64,000 nucleotides of DNA from Massilia norwichensis. GTDB lineage: Bacteria > Pseudomonadota > Gammaproteobacteria > Burkholderiales > Burkholderiaceae_D. The position numbers and the translations under genes were made by a program. Each line of letters begins with the position of its first letter. The first letter of the stretch is position 1. The DNA is taken from NCBI RefSeq assembly GCF_024753245.1, contig NZ_JANUGX010000022.1, forward strand, positions 50,163 to 114,162, written 5' to 3'. The notes beneath the pieces are model-generated. The model did not search any database, was not told the origin of the DNA, and saw only the letters and a list, made by a program, of their open reading frames with translations. This document shows, piece after piece, positions 34,852 to 44,080 of this stretch.

Positions 34852-35378
34852 ACCGGCGTCACCGTCTTCTGTCCTACCTCCTGCGCCACCCTGGCGCAGG
34901 CTTCCACGTGCTGGTAGCCCATCTGGCGAAACAGCGCGAACCCGATCGCCGCCGAGGCGATCTGTCCCGCCAGCGGCACGACCTTGGTGGCCGACTTGGC
35001 CGCCAGCTTGGCGCCCGATTTCTGCAGCAGTTTCAGCACCAGTTCCTTGGTCACCAGCTTGCCCACCAGCGTGCCGCCCAGCGCCGCCATCGCCTGGTAG
35101 GTCGCGATCCGCATGTGCGGCTGCAGCGCGTCGATCTGCGCCGGGGTCAGGCCGAAATCCTTGTTGATGTCCTCGACCATCGAGGCGAAGCTTGTGAGAT
35201 CCGCCACCATGTCCACGCCCGGGATCGGCACTGCCGAAATGCCGGCCGAGATCGCCGCCCGCTTGCGCACCAGCGCCCGGCAGCGCTCGCGTACGCGTTC
35301 GATGTCATCGCTCGACAGCGGCAGCAGAGCGACTGCGCCGGCGACTTGTGTCTTTTTCCTGAAGAGCTTTTTGAGCAT
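34848..35378 (-). CDS. Hydrophobic membrane-associated protein of unknown function
   Basis: The 176-residue protein has a conserved-looking segment AAISAGISAVPIPGVDMVADLTSFASMVEDI and Ala/Gly-rich helices toward the C-terminus (VPLAGQIASAAIGFALF). The pattern recalls DUF697/EcsC-like membrane proteins, but the family is not sure. The ATG at 35378 has GGGGAA upstream; an ATG at 35390 is also possible. The gene ends inside the minE stop, tail to tail, so both transcripts must overlap. Confidence 0.7.
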   Translation of the reverse strand: MLKKLFRKKTQVAGAVALLPLSSDDIERVRERCRALVRKRAAISAGISAVPIPGVDMVADLTSFASMVEDINKDFGLTPAQIDALQPHMRIATYQAMAALGGTLVGKLVTKELVLKLLQKSGAKLAAKSATKVVPLAGQIASAAIGFALFRQMGYQHVEACARVAQEVGQKTVTPV

Positions 35379-35531
35379 CGTATTCCCCATTTCACTGTCA
35401 TAGCAGCAGTGTAGCCCGCTATGTAAGCGGGGGTTGTTACGGCTGTGACGCTATTCCCCAACGAAAATGTAAATTTATCTGAGGCATATGTAGCTTTGAT
35501 TTTAGAAAGTCTGCTATATTCGGAAATAAGT

Positions 35532-35549
35532 TGTAGGAACGATCCTACA
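35532..35549. promoter_or_regulatory. Perfect inverted repeat upstream of the response regulator
   Basis: TGTAGGA and TCCTACA lie around ACGA (35532-35549), about 42 nt before the regulator start codon. TTGTAG recurs at about 35560. The position suits an operator, perhaps autoregulatory. Confidence 0.5.
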
Positions 35550-35590
35550 TCAGGATTAGTTGTAGTCCCACCTGCCGAGATCGCATCATC

Positions 35591-36280
35591 ATGAGAATTA
35601 CCGTACTGGACAACGATACCGCCCAAGCAGAACTGATCTGCCAGGTGCTGACTGGTGCTGGCCATCAATGCCAGGCCTTCGATAGCGGCAAGGAAATGCT
35701 GGGACAACTGCGCAAGGACAGCACCGACCTGCTGATCATGGACTGGCAAATCAGCGATGTCCCGGGTGCGGAACTGCTGCGCCGCGCCAAGGAAAAGATG
35801 GCGCCGAACACGCCGACCATCTTCCTGGCCGGCAGCGCCTCGGAAGACGACATCGTGTCCGGCGTGACCGCCGGCGCCGACGACTACCTGGTCAAGCCGC
35901 TGCGCCGCGGCGAACTGGTAGCGCGCGTGCAAGCCCTGCTGCGCCGCGCCTACCCGTCGCAGAACGGCGCCGAACAGCTGCAATTCGGCCCCTACACCTT
36001 TGAAACCCGGCCGGGCCGCCTGACCATGGGCGGCGAATCGATCGACGTCACGCACAAGGAATTCAACCTGGCGCTGTTGTTCTTCCGTAACCTCGGCCGT
36101 CCGCTGTCGCGTGCCTACATCCACGAGTCGATCTGGGTACGCGAAACCGCAGTACCCTCGCGCACCATGGACACCCACGTCTCGCGCGTACGCAACAAGC
36201 TGCGCCTGCGTCCGGAGAACGGTTTCCGCCTGGTTCCCGTGTACAGCTACGGCTACCGGCTGGAGAAGCTGGGGGCCTGA
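35591..36280 (+). CDS. Orphan OmpR-family response regulator
   Basis: The 229-residue protein has a receiver domain (1-115) with acidic residues at positions 7 and 9, phospho-acceptor Asp51 in LLIMDWQ and Lys102 in VKPL. A winged-helix DNA-binding domain follows (about 130-226) with HKEFNLALLFFRNLGRPLSRAYI and TMDTHVSRVRNKL. No histidine kinase gene is adjacent, so its partner is elsewhere or absent. The upstream palindrome may be its own site. It is followed after 79 nt by hemA, with a promoter between. Confidence 0.93.
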   Translation: MRITVLDNDTAQAELICQVLTGAGHQCQAFDSGKEMLGQLRKDSTDLLIMDWQISDVPGAELLRRAKEKMAPNTPTIFLAGSASEDDIVSGVTAGADDYLVKPLRRGELVARVQALLRRAYPSQNGAEQLQFGPYTFETRPGRLTMGGESIDVTHKEFNLALLFFRNLGRPLSRAYIHESIWVRETAVPSRTMDTHVSRVRNKLRLRPENGFRLVPVYSYGYRLEKLGA

Positions 36281-36325
36281 AGGCCTGCCGTGAAACCCCT
36301 TAGTGAAGGCTGACCGGCATCGCGG

Positions 36326-36331
36326 TATAAT
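36326..36331 (+). promoter_or_regulatory. Putative -10 element of hemA
   Basis: A perfect TATAAT lies 29 nt before the hemA ATG. No convincing -35 box is found at 16-18 bp. Confidence 0.5.
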
Positions 36332-36359
36332 GGGCGCGCTGCCCATTTTTTGATCACCC

Positions 36360-37634
36360 ATGCAACTCCTCGCTGTCGGCCTGAATCACAATACCGCACC
36401 AGTCTCGCTGCGCGAGCAACTGGCGCTGGCGCCCGAACACCTGGGCCAGGCGGTACAGGCGGCGCGCGGTTGGTTCTCCCGTTTCAATAGCGGCGGCGAG
36501 GACGAAGCGGCCCTGCTCTCGACCTGCAACCGCACCGAGATGTATGCCGCCAGCGACGTCGCCGATCCGCTCGACGCCTCCGCGCGTTTCCTGGCCGACT
36601 ACCACCGCCTGCAATTTGCCGATCTGCGTCCGCACCTGTACATGCTGCCCCAGCATGACGCGGTGCGCCACGCCTTCCGCGTTGCCTCCGGCCTCGATTC
36701 GATGGTGCTGGGCGAAGCGCAGATCCTGGGCCAGATGAAGGATGCGGTGCGCGTCGCCGATGAAGCCGGCGGTCTCGGCACCTACCTGCACCAGCTGTTC
36801 CAGCGCAGCTTCGCGGTCGCCAAGGAAGTGCGCAGCACCACCGAGATCGGCGCCCACAGCGTGTCGATGGCCGCCGCCGCGGTGCGCCTGTCGGAACGCA
36901 TCTTCGATTCGGTGAGCAGCCAGAACGTGCTGTTCATCGGCGCCGGCGAGATGATCGAGCTGTGCGCGACCCACTTCGCGGCCCACAACCCGAAATCGAT
37001 CACCATCGCCAACCGCACGCTGGAGCGCGGCGAATCGCTGGCCGCGCGCTTTGCCGGCCGCGCGATCCGCCTGGCCGATCTGCCGGAACTGCTGCCGCAG
37101 TTCGATATCGTGATCTCCTCGACCGCGTCGACGCTGCCGCTGATCGGCAAGGGCCTGGTCGAACGCGCCATCAAGGCACGCCGCCACCGTCCGATGTTCA
37201 TGGTCGACCTGGCGGTCCCGCGCGACATCGAACCGGAAGTCGGCAAGCTCGACGACGTGTTCCTGTACACCGTCGACGACCTGGCGGACGTGGTGCGCAC
37301 CGGCGTCGAACACCGGCAAGCGGCGGTGGCCCAGGCCGAGGCCATCATCGAAACCCGTGTGCAATCCTTCATGCACTGGATCGGCGACCGCGCCGTGGTG
37401 CCGGTGATCCGCGACCTGCACGAATCCAGCGAAAGCCTGCGCCTGGCCGAACTCGAACGCGCGCGCAAGCTGCTGGCGAAAGGCGAAGACGTCGACGCCG
37501 TGCTGGAAGCGCTTTCAAAAGGTCTGACCGCCAAATTCCTGCACGGCCCGCAACAGGCCCTGCACCGTGCCCAGGGCGACGAACGCGCGCGCCTGGCCAC
37601 CCTGCTGCCCCAGCTGTTCCGCGGCCGCCGTTAG
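36360..37634 (+). CDS. hemA: Glutamyl-tRNA reductase
   Basis: The 424-residue enzyme begins MQLLAVGLNHNTAPVSLREQ. It contains LLSTCNRTEMYA with the catalytic Cys, SMVLGEAQILGQMK and the NADPH fold FIGAGEMIELCATHFA, then a C-terminal dimerisation helix. It makes glutamate-1-semialdehyde, the first committed step of haem synthesis. It is followed by prfA after 104 nt. Confidence 0.97.
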   Translation: MQLLAVGLNHNTAPVSLREQLALAPEHLGQAVQAARGWFSRFNSGGEDEAALLSTCNRTEMYAASDVADPLDASARFLADYHRLQFADLRPHLYMLPQHDAVRHAFRVASGLDSMVLGEAQILGQMKDAVRVADEAGGLGTYLHQLFQRSFAVAKEVRSTTEIGAHSVSMAAAAVRLSERIFDSVSSQNVLFIGAGEMIELCATHFAAHNPKSITIANRTLERGESLAARFAGRAIRLADLPELLPQFDIVISSTASTLPLIGKGLVERAIKARRHRPMFMVDLAVPRDIEPEVGKLDDVFLYTVDDLADVVRTGVEHRQAAVAQAEAIIETRVQSFMHWIGDRAVVPVIRDLHESSESLRLAELERARKLLAKGEDVDAVLEALSKGLTAKFLHGPQQALHRAQGDERARLATLLPQLFRGRR

Positions 37635-37738
37635 CGCCCGCTTCCCTTTTACGCACGGCCTGTTTGCAGCGCATCCCGGCCGTGTCCGTGTATGCTGCCG
37701 CCCTGCGGTATCTCTTTCCTCTATTTTTTCAGAACGCT

Positions 37739-38815
37739 ATGAAACCATCCATGCTGTTCAAGCTGGACCAGTTGGCCAACCGCCTCGTCGAACTGGACGA
37801 ATTGCTGGCGACCGAAGGTGCGACTTCGAACATGGACAACTTCCGCAAGATGAGCCGGGAACATGCCGAGCTCGGCCCGCTGGTCTCGGTCTACCACCAG
37901 TACCAGACCGCCCAGGGCGACATCGTCGCGGCGCAGGACATGCTGGCCGATCCGGAGATGAAGGAATTCGCGCAGGACGAGATCGAAGCCGCCAAACAGC
38001 GGCTGGCCGAGCTCGACCTGGAACTGCAGAAGATGCTGCTGCCGAAGGACGAGAACGACGAGCGCAACATCTTCCTCGAGATCCGCGCCGGCACCGGCGG
38101 CGACGAATCGGCGCTGTTCGCCGGCGATCTGCTGCGCATGTACACCCGCTACGCCGAACGCAACCGCTGGCAGGTCGAGATCGTGTCGGCCTCGGAATCG
38201 GACCTGGGCGGCTACCGCGAAGTCATCGCCCGCATCATCGGCAACGGCGTGTATTCGAAACTGAAATTCGAGTCCGGCGGCCACCGCGTGCAGCGCGTGC
38301 CGGCCACCGAAACGCAGGGCCGCATCCACACCTCGGCCTGCACGGTGGCGGTGATGCCGGAGGCGGACGAGGTCGAGGACGTGCAGATCAACCCGGCCGA
38401 CCTGCGCATCGACACCTACCGCGCCTCGGGCGCCGGCGGCCAGCACATCAACAAGACCGACTCCGCAGTGCGCATCACCCACCTGCCGACCGGGATCGTG
38501 GTCGAGTGCCAGGACGACCGCAGCCAGCACAAGAACAAGGCGCAAGCGATGAAGGTGCTGGCCGCGCGCATCAAGGACGTGCAGCTGCGCGAACAGCAGA
38601 GCAAGGAAGCGGCCACCCGTAAAAGCCTGATCGGCTCGGGCGACCGCAGCGAGCGCATCCGCACCTACAACTTCCCGCAGGGCCGCCTGACCGACCACCG
38701 GATCAACCTGACGCTGTATAAGCTCGACATGATCATGGACGGCGACCTGAACGAACTGACCAGCGCCCTGTCCGCCGAGCACCAGGCCGAACTGCTGGCC
38801 GCCCTCGGCGACTGA
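37739..38815 (+). CDS. prfA: Peptide chain release factor 1
   Basis: The 358-residue protein begins MKPSMLFKLDQL. It has the stop-codon recognition motif PAT (188-190) and the catalytic GGQ (233-235) in GAGGQHINKTDSAVR. It releases peptides at UAA and UAG. The ATG at 37739 is chosen by homology to MKPS starts. It is followed by a palindromic element and then dsbB. The GGQ Gln is the target of PrmC, encoded two genes downstream. Confidence 0.97.
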   Translation: MKPSMLFKLDQLANRLVELDELLATEGATSNMDNFRKMSREHAELGPLVSVYHQYQTAQGDIVAAQDMLADPEMKEFAQDEIEAAKQRLAELDLELQKMLLPKDENDERNIFLEIRAGTGGDESALFAGDLLRMYTRYAERNRWQVEIVSASESDLGGYREVIARIIGNGVYSKLKFESGGHRVQRVPATETQGRIHTSACTVAVMPEADEVEDVQINPADLRIDTYRASGAGGQHINKTDSAVRITHLPTGIVVECQDDRSQHKNKAQAMKVLAARIKDVQLREQQSKEAATRKSLIGSGDRSERIRTYNFPQGRLTDHRINLTLYKLDMIMDGDLNELTSALSAEHQAELLAALGD

Positions 38816-38820
38816 TCAAC

Positions 38821-38900
38821 ATCAAACCGGGGTCAGACACCGATTTTTGGAAATGTCCCGCAGGCTTTTGCCAAAATCTGGTGTCTGACCCCGGTTTGAT
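38821..38900. repeat. Long perfect inverted repeat (GGGGTCAGACACC element, copy A)
   Basis: Two 21-bp arms at 38821-38841 and 38880-38900, each with the core GGGGTCAGACACC or its complement, enclose about 38 nt. The element starts 5 nt after prfA and could form a long hairpin with a terminator-like effect. A shorter relative is at 61469. Confidence 0.85.
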
Positions 38901-38960
38901 TCAGGCCAAGTTAAGCTTGGCCGTGCGAAAATCGCAAGATTCGTCATCACAGGATCACCT

Positions 38961-39434
38961 ATGCCCAGTTCCCGCAACGCCCTGCTCTCGATTGCCGCCG
39001 TCAGCCTCGCCCTGGTCGGCGCGGCCCTCTATCTCCAGCACGCCAAGGACATGCTGCCCTGCCCGCTGTGCGTGATCCAGCGCTATGCGTTCCTGGGCAT
39101 TGCCATCTTCAGCCTGATCGGCGCCTTCGCCAACAAGATCAAGGCGCTCGCCACGCTGGCGCTGCTGTGCGCGCTGGGCGGCTTGGGCACGGTCGGCAAG
39201 CATTTATATGTGCTGGCCCACCCGGGCTTTTCCTGCGGCATCGACCCGATGGAAACCCTGCTGAACAAGATCCCGACCGCGACCGCCATGCCCTGGCTGT
39301 TCCGCGCCGATGGCCTGTGCGAGGCGGCCCAGGACACGGTATTCGGTTTGAACGTGCCGCAGTGGTCGGCGGTCTGGTTCGTCATCCTGACCGTCAGCCT
39401 GATCTGGGTGCTGCTGCGCCGCACAAGCCGATGA
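38961..39434 (+). CDS. dsbB: Disulfide bond formation protein B
   Basis: The 157-residue protein has four transmembrane helices and two Cys pairs: Cys34 and Cys37 in CPLC near the first loop, and Cys92 and Cys120 in the second periplasmic loop. It reoxidises DsbA and passes electrons to quinone. AGGA precedes ATG 38961. Its end overlaps prmC by 4 nt. Its place between prfA and prmC is not typical of the hemA-prfA-prmC order. Confidence 0.94.
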   Translation: MPSSRNALLSIAAVSLALVGAALYLQHAKDMLPCPLCVIQRYAFLGIAIFSLIGAFANKIKALATLALLCALGGLGTVGKHLYVLAHPGFSCGIDPMETLLNKIPTATAMPWLFRADGLCEAAQDTVFGLNVPQWSAVWFVILTVSLIWVLLRRTSR

Positions 39435-40258
39435 TCGTTCTGCCCGGCACGTCCATCGCCGCGGCCCAGGCCGCGCTGCCGCTCAATGCGCTGGAAAACC
39501 GCATCCTGCTGTGCCACGCGACCGGTTTGACGCGCGTGCAGCTGATCACCCGCGCCGAGCAGCCGCTGGGCGCGGAGGAAGCGGCGCGCCTCGATGCGCT
39601 GGTCGCGCGCCGCCTGGCCGGCGAGCCGATCGCCTACATCGTCGGCCGGCGCGAATTCTTCGGCCTCGATTTCGAAGTCAGCGACGCGGTCCTGATCCCG
39701 CGTCCAGACACGGAACTGATCGTCGAACTCGCGCTCGAGCGCCTGCCGCCGCAGGGCCGCCTGCTCGACATGGGCACCGGCAGCGGCGCGATCGCCGTCT
39801 CGATCGCCCATAATCGCCCGGATGCATCGGTCACCGCGCTGGATGTCAGCGCAGCGGCGCTGGCGGTGGCGCAGCGCAATGCCGCGAACAACCAGGCGCG
39901 CGTGCGCTTCCTGCAAAGCGACTGGTTCGGCGCCCTCGCCGCCGGCGAACGCTTCGAACTGATCGTCTCGAATCCCCCCTACATTGCCGCTGGCGACGCA
40001 CACCTGTCGCAGGGCGACCTGCGTTTCGAGCCCAGCGGCGCCCTGACCGACCACGCCGATGGCCTGTCGGCGCTGCGCACCATCGTCGCCGGCAGCCCTG
40101 CGCACCTAACGGCGGGCGGCTGGCTCTTGATGGAACACGGCTACGACCAGGCCGCCAGCGTGCGCGCGCTGCTGGCAGACGGCGGCTATCGCGAGGTGCA
40201 GAGCTGGCGCGACCTGGGCGGCATCGAGCGCGTCAGCGGCGGCCGGGTCGCCGGATAA
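39431..40258 (+). CDS. prmC: Peptide chain release factor N5-glutamine methyltransferase
   Basis: The 275-residue enzyme has an N-terminal substrate domain (1-90), then a SAM-binding Rossmann fold with LLDMGTGSGAIAVSIA and the catalytic motif SNPPYIA. It methylates the Gln of the GGQ motif of release factors. Start ATG 39431 overlaps the dsbB stop. Its function fits with prfA, two genes upstream. Confidence 0.95.
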   Translation: MIVLPGTSIAAAQAALPLNALENRILLCHATGLTRVQLITRAEQPLGAEEAARLDALVARRLAGEPIAYIVGRREFFGLDFEVSDAVLIPRPDTELIVELALERLPPQGRLLDMGTGSGAIAVSIAHNRPDASVTALDVSAAALAVAQRNAANNQARVRFLQSDWFGALAAGERFELIVSNPPYIAAGDAHLSQGDLRFEPSGALTDHADGLSALRTIVAGSPAHLTAGGWLLMEHGYDQAASVRALLADGGYREVQSWRDLGGIERVSGGRVAG

Positions 40259-40323
40259 ACCAGCCCGGCGCGGGCCGACAGCCCCCTTTGTTACAATGGC
40301 CGGCCCACTTCCTGGAGCCACGC

Positions 40324-42228
40324 ATGCCTCGCCTGTCCGCGCCCCGGCTGTTCGCGGCCCGGCTGAGCCTTTCCCTGTTCACGTTCACCCTGTTGACGGT
40401 GAGCTGCCTGCTGGCGCCGCCCGCCGCGCAAGCCGGCGACAGCAGCAAGGAGACGATGCACGACCAGGCCCAGGCCCTGTTCGAGCGCGACTGGCAATGG
40501 CGGCTGAAGCACCAGCCGGAATTCGCGACCTCGATCGGCGACCACCGCTACGATGCGCTGCTGAGCGACAGCTCGCCGGCCGGCGCCGCCAGGACGCTGG
40601 ACCACGAGCGCCACATGCTGGAGCTGGCGCGCCAGCTCGACCGCAGCCAGTTGAAGGGCCAGGACCTGCTGTCGCTCGAGCTGTTCGTCCTCGACAAGGA
40701 ACGCAGCCTGGCACGCAACGCCCTGGCGCCGGTCGACCCGCAGCCGATCACCGCGCGTGACGGCCTCCACATCCGCCTGCCGCAACTGGCCGCGCAGATG
40801 CCTTTCATTACCGAAGACGACTACCGCAGCTACATCGCGCGCCTGGGCGCGGTGCCGCGCCACATCGACGGCCTGATCGAGCAGCTGCGCGCCGGCATGC
40901 GCACCGGCTGGACCGCGCCGAAGGTGGCGATGGCCGGCCTGCCGGCCCAGCTGCGCGCGCTGCGCGAGCATCTTGGCGACGGCGCGCTGTCCGAACCTTT
41001 CAGGCGCCTGCCGGCCACGATTCCCCAGGAAGCGCGCGACAAACTGGCGCTCGATGGCCAGGCTGCAGTGGCCAACCTCGCGCCCAGCCTGCAGCTGCTC
41101 GAAGACTTCATCCGCAACGACTACCTGCCGGCCGCGCGGACCACGATCGCGGCCTCCAGCCTGCCGGGCGGGCCGGCCTGGTACGCCTTTCTCGTGAAAA
41201 GCGCGACCACCTCCGACCTGACGCCCGCCGAGATCCACGCGCTGGGCCAGAAGGAAGTGGTGCGCATCCGCGCCGAGATCGCGGCGATGGTGCCGAGCAC
41301 CGGCTTTCGCGGCAACCTGAACCAGTTCATCGCCTTCGCGCGCAGCGATCCGCGCCTGTTTTATACGGAGCCGGAAGCGCTGCTGAACCGCTACCGCCGC
41401 AGCATCGCGCGCGTGGCCAGCAAGCTGCCGCTGCTGTTCAATGCGATCCCCGGCGACGAACTGGCGGTCAAGCCGGTGCAGGCGGCCGGCGCCGAGGGCC
41501 AGGGCGCGGCCTATTACGAGGCCGGCAGCCCGGACCGGATGGCGGCGCTGGTGATCAATACCGCGCGCCTGAACACGCGGCCGCTGTGGGAAATCGAGAC
41601 CCTGACCCTGCACGAAGGCCTGCCCGGCCACCACCTGCAGGTGGCGCGCACCCAGGGCAACAGCGCGCTGCCGGCCTTCCGCCGCCAGGGCTGGTATGTG
41701 GCCTACGGCGAAGGCTGGGCCCAGTATGCCGAAAGCCTGGGGCCGGAGCTGGGCCTGCTGCGCGACCCGTTCTCGCGCTTCGGCTACCTGGCCGACGAAC
41801 TGCTGCGCGCCGCGCGCCTGGTGGCCGATACCGGCATCCACGCGATGGGCTGGAGCCGCCAGCAGGCGATCGACTACCTGAATGCGAACACCGCGAATCC
41901 GGCGCCGGACAACGAAGTCGAGGTCGACCGCTACATCGTCCGGCCGGGCGAGGCGCTGGGTTATAAACTGGGCCAGCTGCGCATCGCCTCGCTGCGCGCG
42001 GAGGCGCAGGCGGCGCTGGGCGAGCGCTTCGATGTGCGCGCCTTCCACGATGCCGTACTGGAAAACGGCGCCCTGCCGCTGGGCGTGCTGGAGCGCCAGG
42101 TGCGGCGCTGGATCGCGGCCCAGCGCACGCCGCCGGCAGACGCGGCGCCGGCGGCGGGCGCCCCCGCTGCCACGCCCATCGCGCCGCCCGCGACACCGCC
42201 ACGCAACCCGGACGACATATTTCAGTAA
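40324..42228 (+). CDS. DUF885-family secreted metallohydrolase-like protein
   Basis: The 634-residue protein has a signal peptide (hydrophobic LSLFTFTLLTVSCLLAPPAAQA, cleavage near residue 37). The metal-binding motif LHEGLPGHHLQ is typical of DUF885, a gluzincin-like family of putative carboxypeptidases. A Pro/Ala-rich C-terminal tail (about 605-634) follows. The substrate is unknown. The ATG at 40324 has TGGAG upstream, and TACAAT (40292-40297) may be a -10. It is followed by gshA after about 100 nt. Confidence 0.85.
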   Translation: MPRLSAPRLFAARLSLSLFTFTLLTVSCLLAPPAAQAGDSSKETMHDQAQALFERDWQWRLKHQPEFATSIGDHRYDALLSDSSPAGAARTLDHERHMLELARQLDRSQLKGQDLLSLELFVLDKERSLARNALAPVDPQPITARDGLHIRLPQLAAQMPFITEDDYRSYIARLGAVPRHIDGLIEQLRAGMRTGWTAPKVAMAGLPAQLRALREHLGDGALSEPFRRLPATIPQEARDKLALDGQAAVANLAPSLQLLEDFIRNDYLPAARTTIAASSLPGGPAWYAFLVKSATTSDLTPAEIHALGQKEVVRIRAEIAAMVPSTGFRGNLNQFIAFARSDPRLFYTEPEALLNRYRRSIARVASKLPLLFNAIPGDELAVKPVQAAGAEGQGAAYYEAGSPDRMAALVINTARLNTRPLWEIETLTLHEGLPGHHLQVARTQGNSALPAFRRQGWYVAYGEGWAQYAESLGPELGLLRDPFSRFGYLADELLRAARLVADTGIHAMGWSRQQAIDYLNANTANPAPDNEVEVDRYIVRPGEALGYKLGQLRIASLRAEAQAALGERFDVRAFHDAVLENGALPLGVLERQVRRWIAAQRTPPADAAPAAGAPAATPIAPPATPPRNPDDIFQ

Positions 42229-42327
42229 CAAAAGCACCACAGAATGCAGAATTGGCGGGTGCCCGGCGCGCTTGGCTATTTTCGGTTACTCTCTGCACCT
42301 CATCTGCAGTACAAGAAAGGAAACACC

Positions 42328-43929
42328 GTGTCGAAGCCGAACCAACTAGAACGCCGCCTCGCCCTGCTGGACGACGATGCCCACCGCGGCCTGCTGTTGC
42401 AGGGCCTGCGCGGCATCGAGCGCGAGACCTTGCGCGTCGACGCCCAGGGCCACCTGGCACGCACGCCGCATCCGGTGCAACTCGGCTCCGCGCTCACGCA
42501 TCCGCAAATCACCACCGATTACGCGGAAGCCCTGCTCGAATTCATCACCCCGGCCGAGCACGACATTGGCCTGGCGCTCCACCGCCTGGACGCGATCCAC
42601 CGCTACGCCTACACCAAGCTGGGCGCCGAGATGCTGTGGAGCCAGTCGATGCCCTGCGACCTGCCGGCGGAAGAAGACATCGAGATCGCCTGGTACGGCA
42701 AATCGAACATCGGCATGCTCAAGCACGTCTACCGCCGCGGCCTGGCGCTGCGCTACGGCAAGGCCATGCAATGCATCGCCGGCATCCACTACAACTACTC
42801 GCTGCCGGAACAGCTGTGGACCCTGATCGCCCAGAGCGAAGGCATCACGGAAGAACGTCGCCACGCATTGCGCGACTTCCAGTCCGAGAGCTACATCGCG
42901 ATGATCCGCAACTTCCGCCGCTACAGCTGGCTGCTGATGTATCTGTTCGGCGCCTCGCCGGTGCTGGCCAAGGGTTTCCTGCGCGGCCGCGAGCACAGCC
43001 TGGAAACGCTGTCCGACGACACCTTGTACCTGCCCTACGCGACCAGCCTGCGCATGAGCGACCTGGGTTACCAGAACGACGCCCAGTCCGGCCTGCGCCC
43101 GCACGAGAACAGCCTGGAAAGCTATGTGTCCTCGCTGATGGACGCGGTCAGCCGTCCGTATCCGCCGTATGAAGAGGTCGGCACCAAGAAGGATGGCGAA
43201 TGGGTCCAGCTGTCGACCAACATCCTGCAGATCGAGAACGAATACTATTCGACGATCCGGCCGAAGCGCGTGATCCGCACCGGCGAGCGTCCGGTGCAGG
43301 CGCTGTGCAACCGTGGCGTGCAGTACATCGAGGTGCGCTGCCTGGACGTCGATCCGTTCGAACCGGTCGGCATCGCCGTCGAGACCGGCCGCTTCCTGGA
43401 CGCCTTCCTGCTGTTCTGCGCGCTCGAGGAAAGCCCGAAGATCAATGCGATGGAGGGCCAGGTCCACGCCCGCAATTTCGCCCGTACCGTCAAGGAAGGC
43501 CGCCGCCCCGACCTGACCCTCACGCGCGACGATGTCGAGGTGCCGCTCAAGGACTGGGCACTGGAGCTGATCGAGCGCATCCGCCCGCTGGCCGAGCTGC
43601 TGGACCAGGAGCACAATTACCAGGGTGCGCATCTGGCCTCGCTGGAAGCGCAGAAGGCCAAGGTGCTCGACCCGGCCCTGACCCCGTCGGCCCGCGTACT
43701 CGACGAAGTGCGTGCGCTCGGCTCCTTCGCCAAATTCGGCCTGCAGCAGAGCGAGCTGCATGCGCAAGCCTTCCGTGCCGAGCCGCTGATGCCGGCTGAA
43801 GTCGCCGTGTTCGACGAGATGGCGCAGGCCTCGCTGGCCGAGCAGCAGCAGATCGAGCAGACGGACACCGGCAGCTTCGACGATTTTGTTGCTGCGTATA
43901 ACAGCAGTACACTGTGCGGTAATTGCTAA
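42328..43929 (+). CDS. gshA: Glutamate-cysteine ligase
   Basis: The 533-residue enzyme begins MSKPNQLERRLALLDD. It contains LRGIERETLRVDAQG, the ATP/glutamate motif RRGLALRYGKAMQCIAGIHYNYS and the Cys-binding region of the proteobacterial type. It makes gamma-glutamylcysteine, the first step of glutathione synthesis. The start is GTG 42328, supported by AAAGGA 6 nt upstream. A REP-like pair follows. Confidence 0.95.
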   Translation: MSKPNQLERRLALLDDDAHRGLLLQGLRGIERETLRVDAQGHLARTPHPVQLGSALTHPQITTDYAEALLEFITPAEHDIGLALHRLDAIHRYAYTKLGAEMLWSQSMPCDLPAEEDIEIAWYGKSNIGMLKHVYRRGLALRYGKAMQCIAGIHYNYSLPEQLWTLIAQSEGITEERRHALRDFQSESYIAMIRNFRRYSWLLMYLFGASPVLAKGFLRGREHSLETLSDDTLYLPYATSLRMSDLGYQNDAQSGLRPHENSLESYVSSLMDAVSRPYPPYEEVGTKKDGEWVQLSTNILQIENEYYSTIRPKRVIRTGERPVQALCNRGVQYIEVRCLDVDPFEPVGIAVETGRFLDAFLLFCALEESPKINAMEGQVHARNFARTVKEGRRPDLTLTRDDVEVPLKDWALELIERIRPLAELLDQEHNYQGAHLASLEAQKAKVLDPALTPSARVLDEVRALGSFAKFGLQQSELHAQAFRAEPLMPAEVAVFDEMAQASLAEQQQIEQTDTGSFDDFVAAYNSSTLCGNC

Positions 43930-43938
43930 TACTTGTAC

Positions 43939-44050
43939 GTCGTCCTCGCGAAAGCGGGGACCCATATCGAGGCTCCGCGAGCCGCAGTAGCCAGGCAGAT
44001 GGTGCGGCGACCGGACGCTCGGCATGGATTCCCGCTTGCGCGGGAAGTCG
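43939..44050. repeat. REP-like pair in inverted orientation (copy 3)
   Basis: The first unit (43939-43963, GTCGTCCTCGCG...GCGGGGACCC) and an inverted unit (44024-44050, ATGGATTCCCGC...GCGGGAAGTCG) are the same family as at 23210 and 25996. It lies between gshA and the deacetylase-family gene. Confidence 0.8.
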
Positions 44051-44080
44051 TTTCGGGCAATGCCTGGAACGACAACAGTT

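Noticed and set aside
40291..42240. A 649-codon minus-strand open frame opposite the DUF885 gene
   Set aside because: It has an Arg/Gln-rich composition and no domain, whereas the plus-strand protein has a signal peptide and HEGLPGHH.
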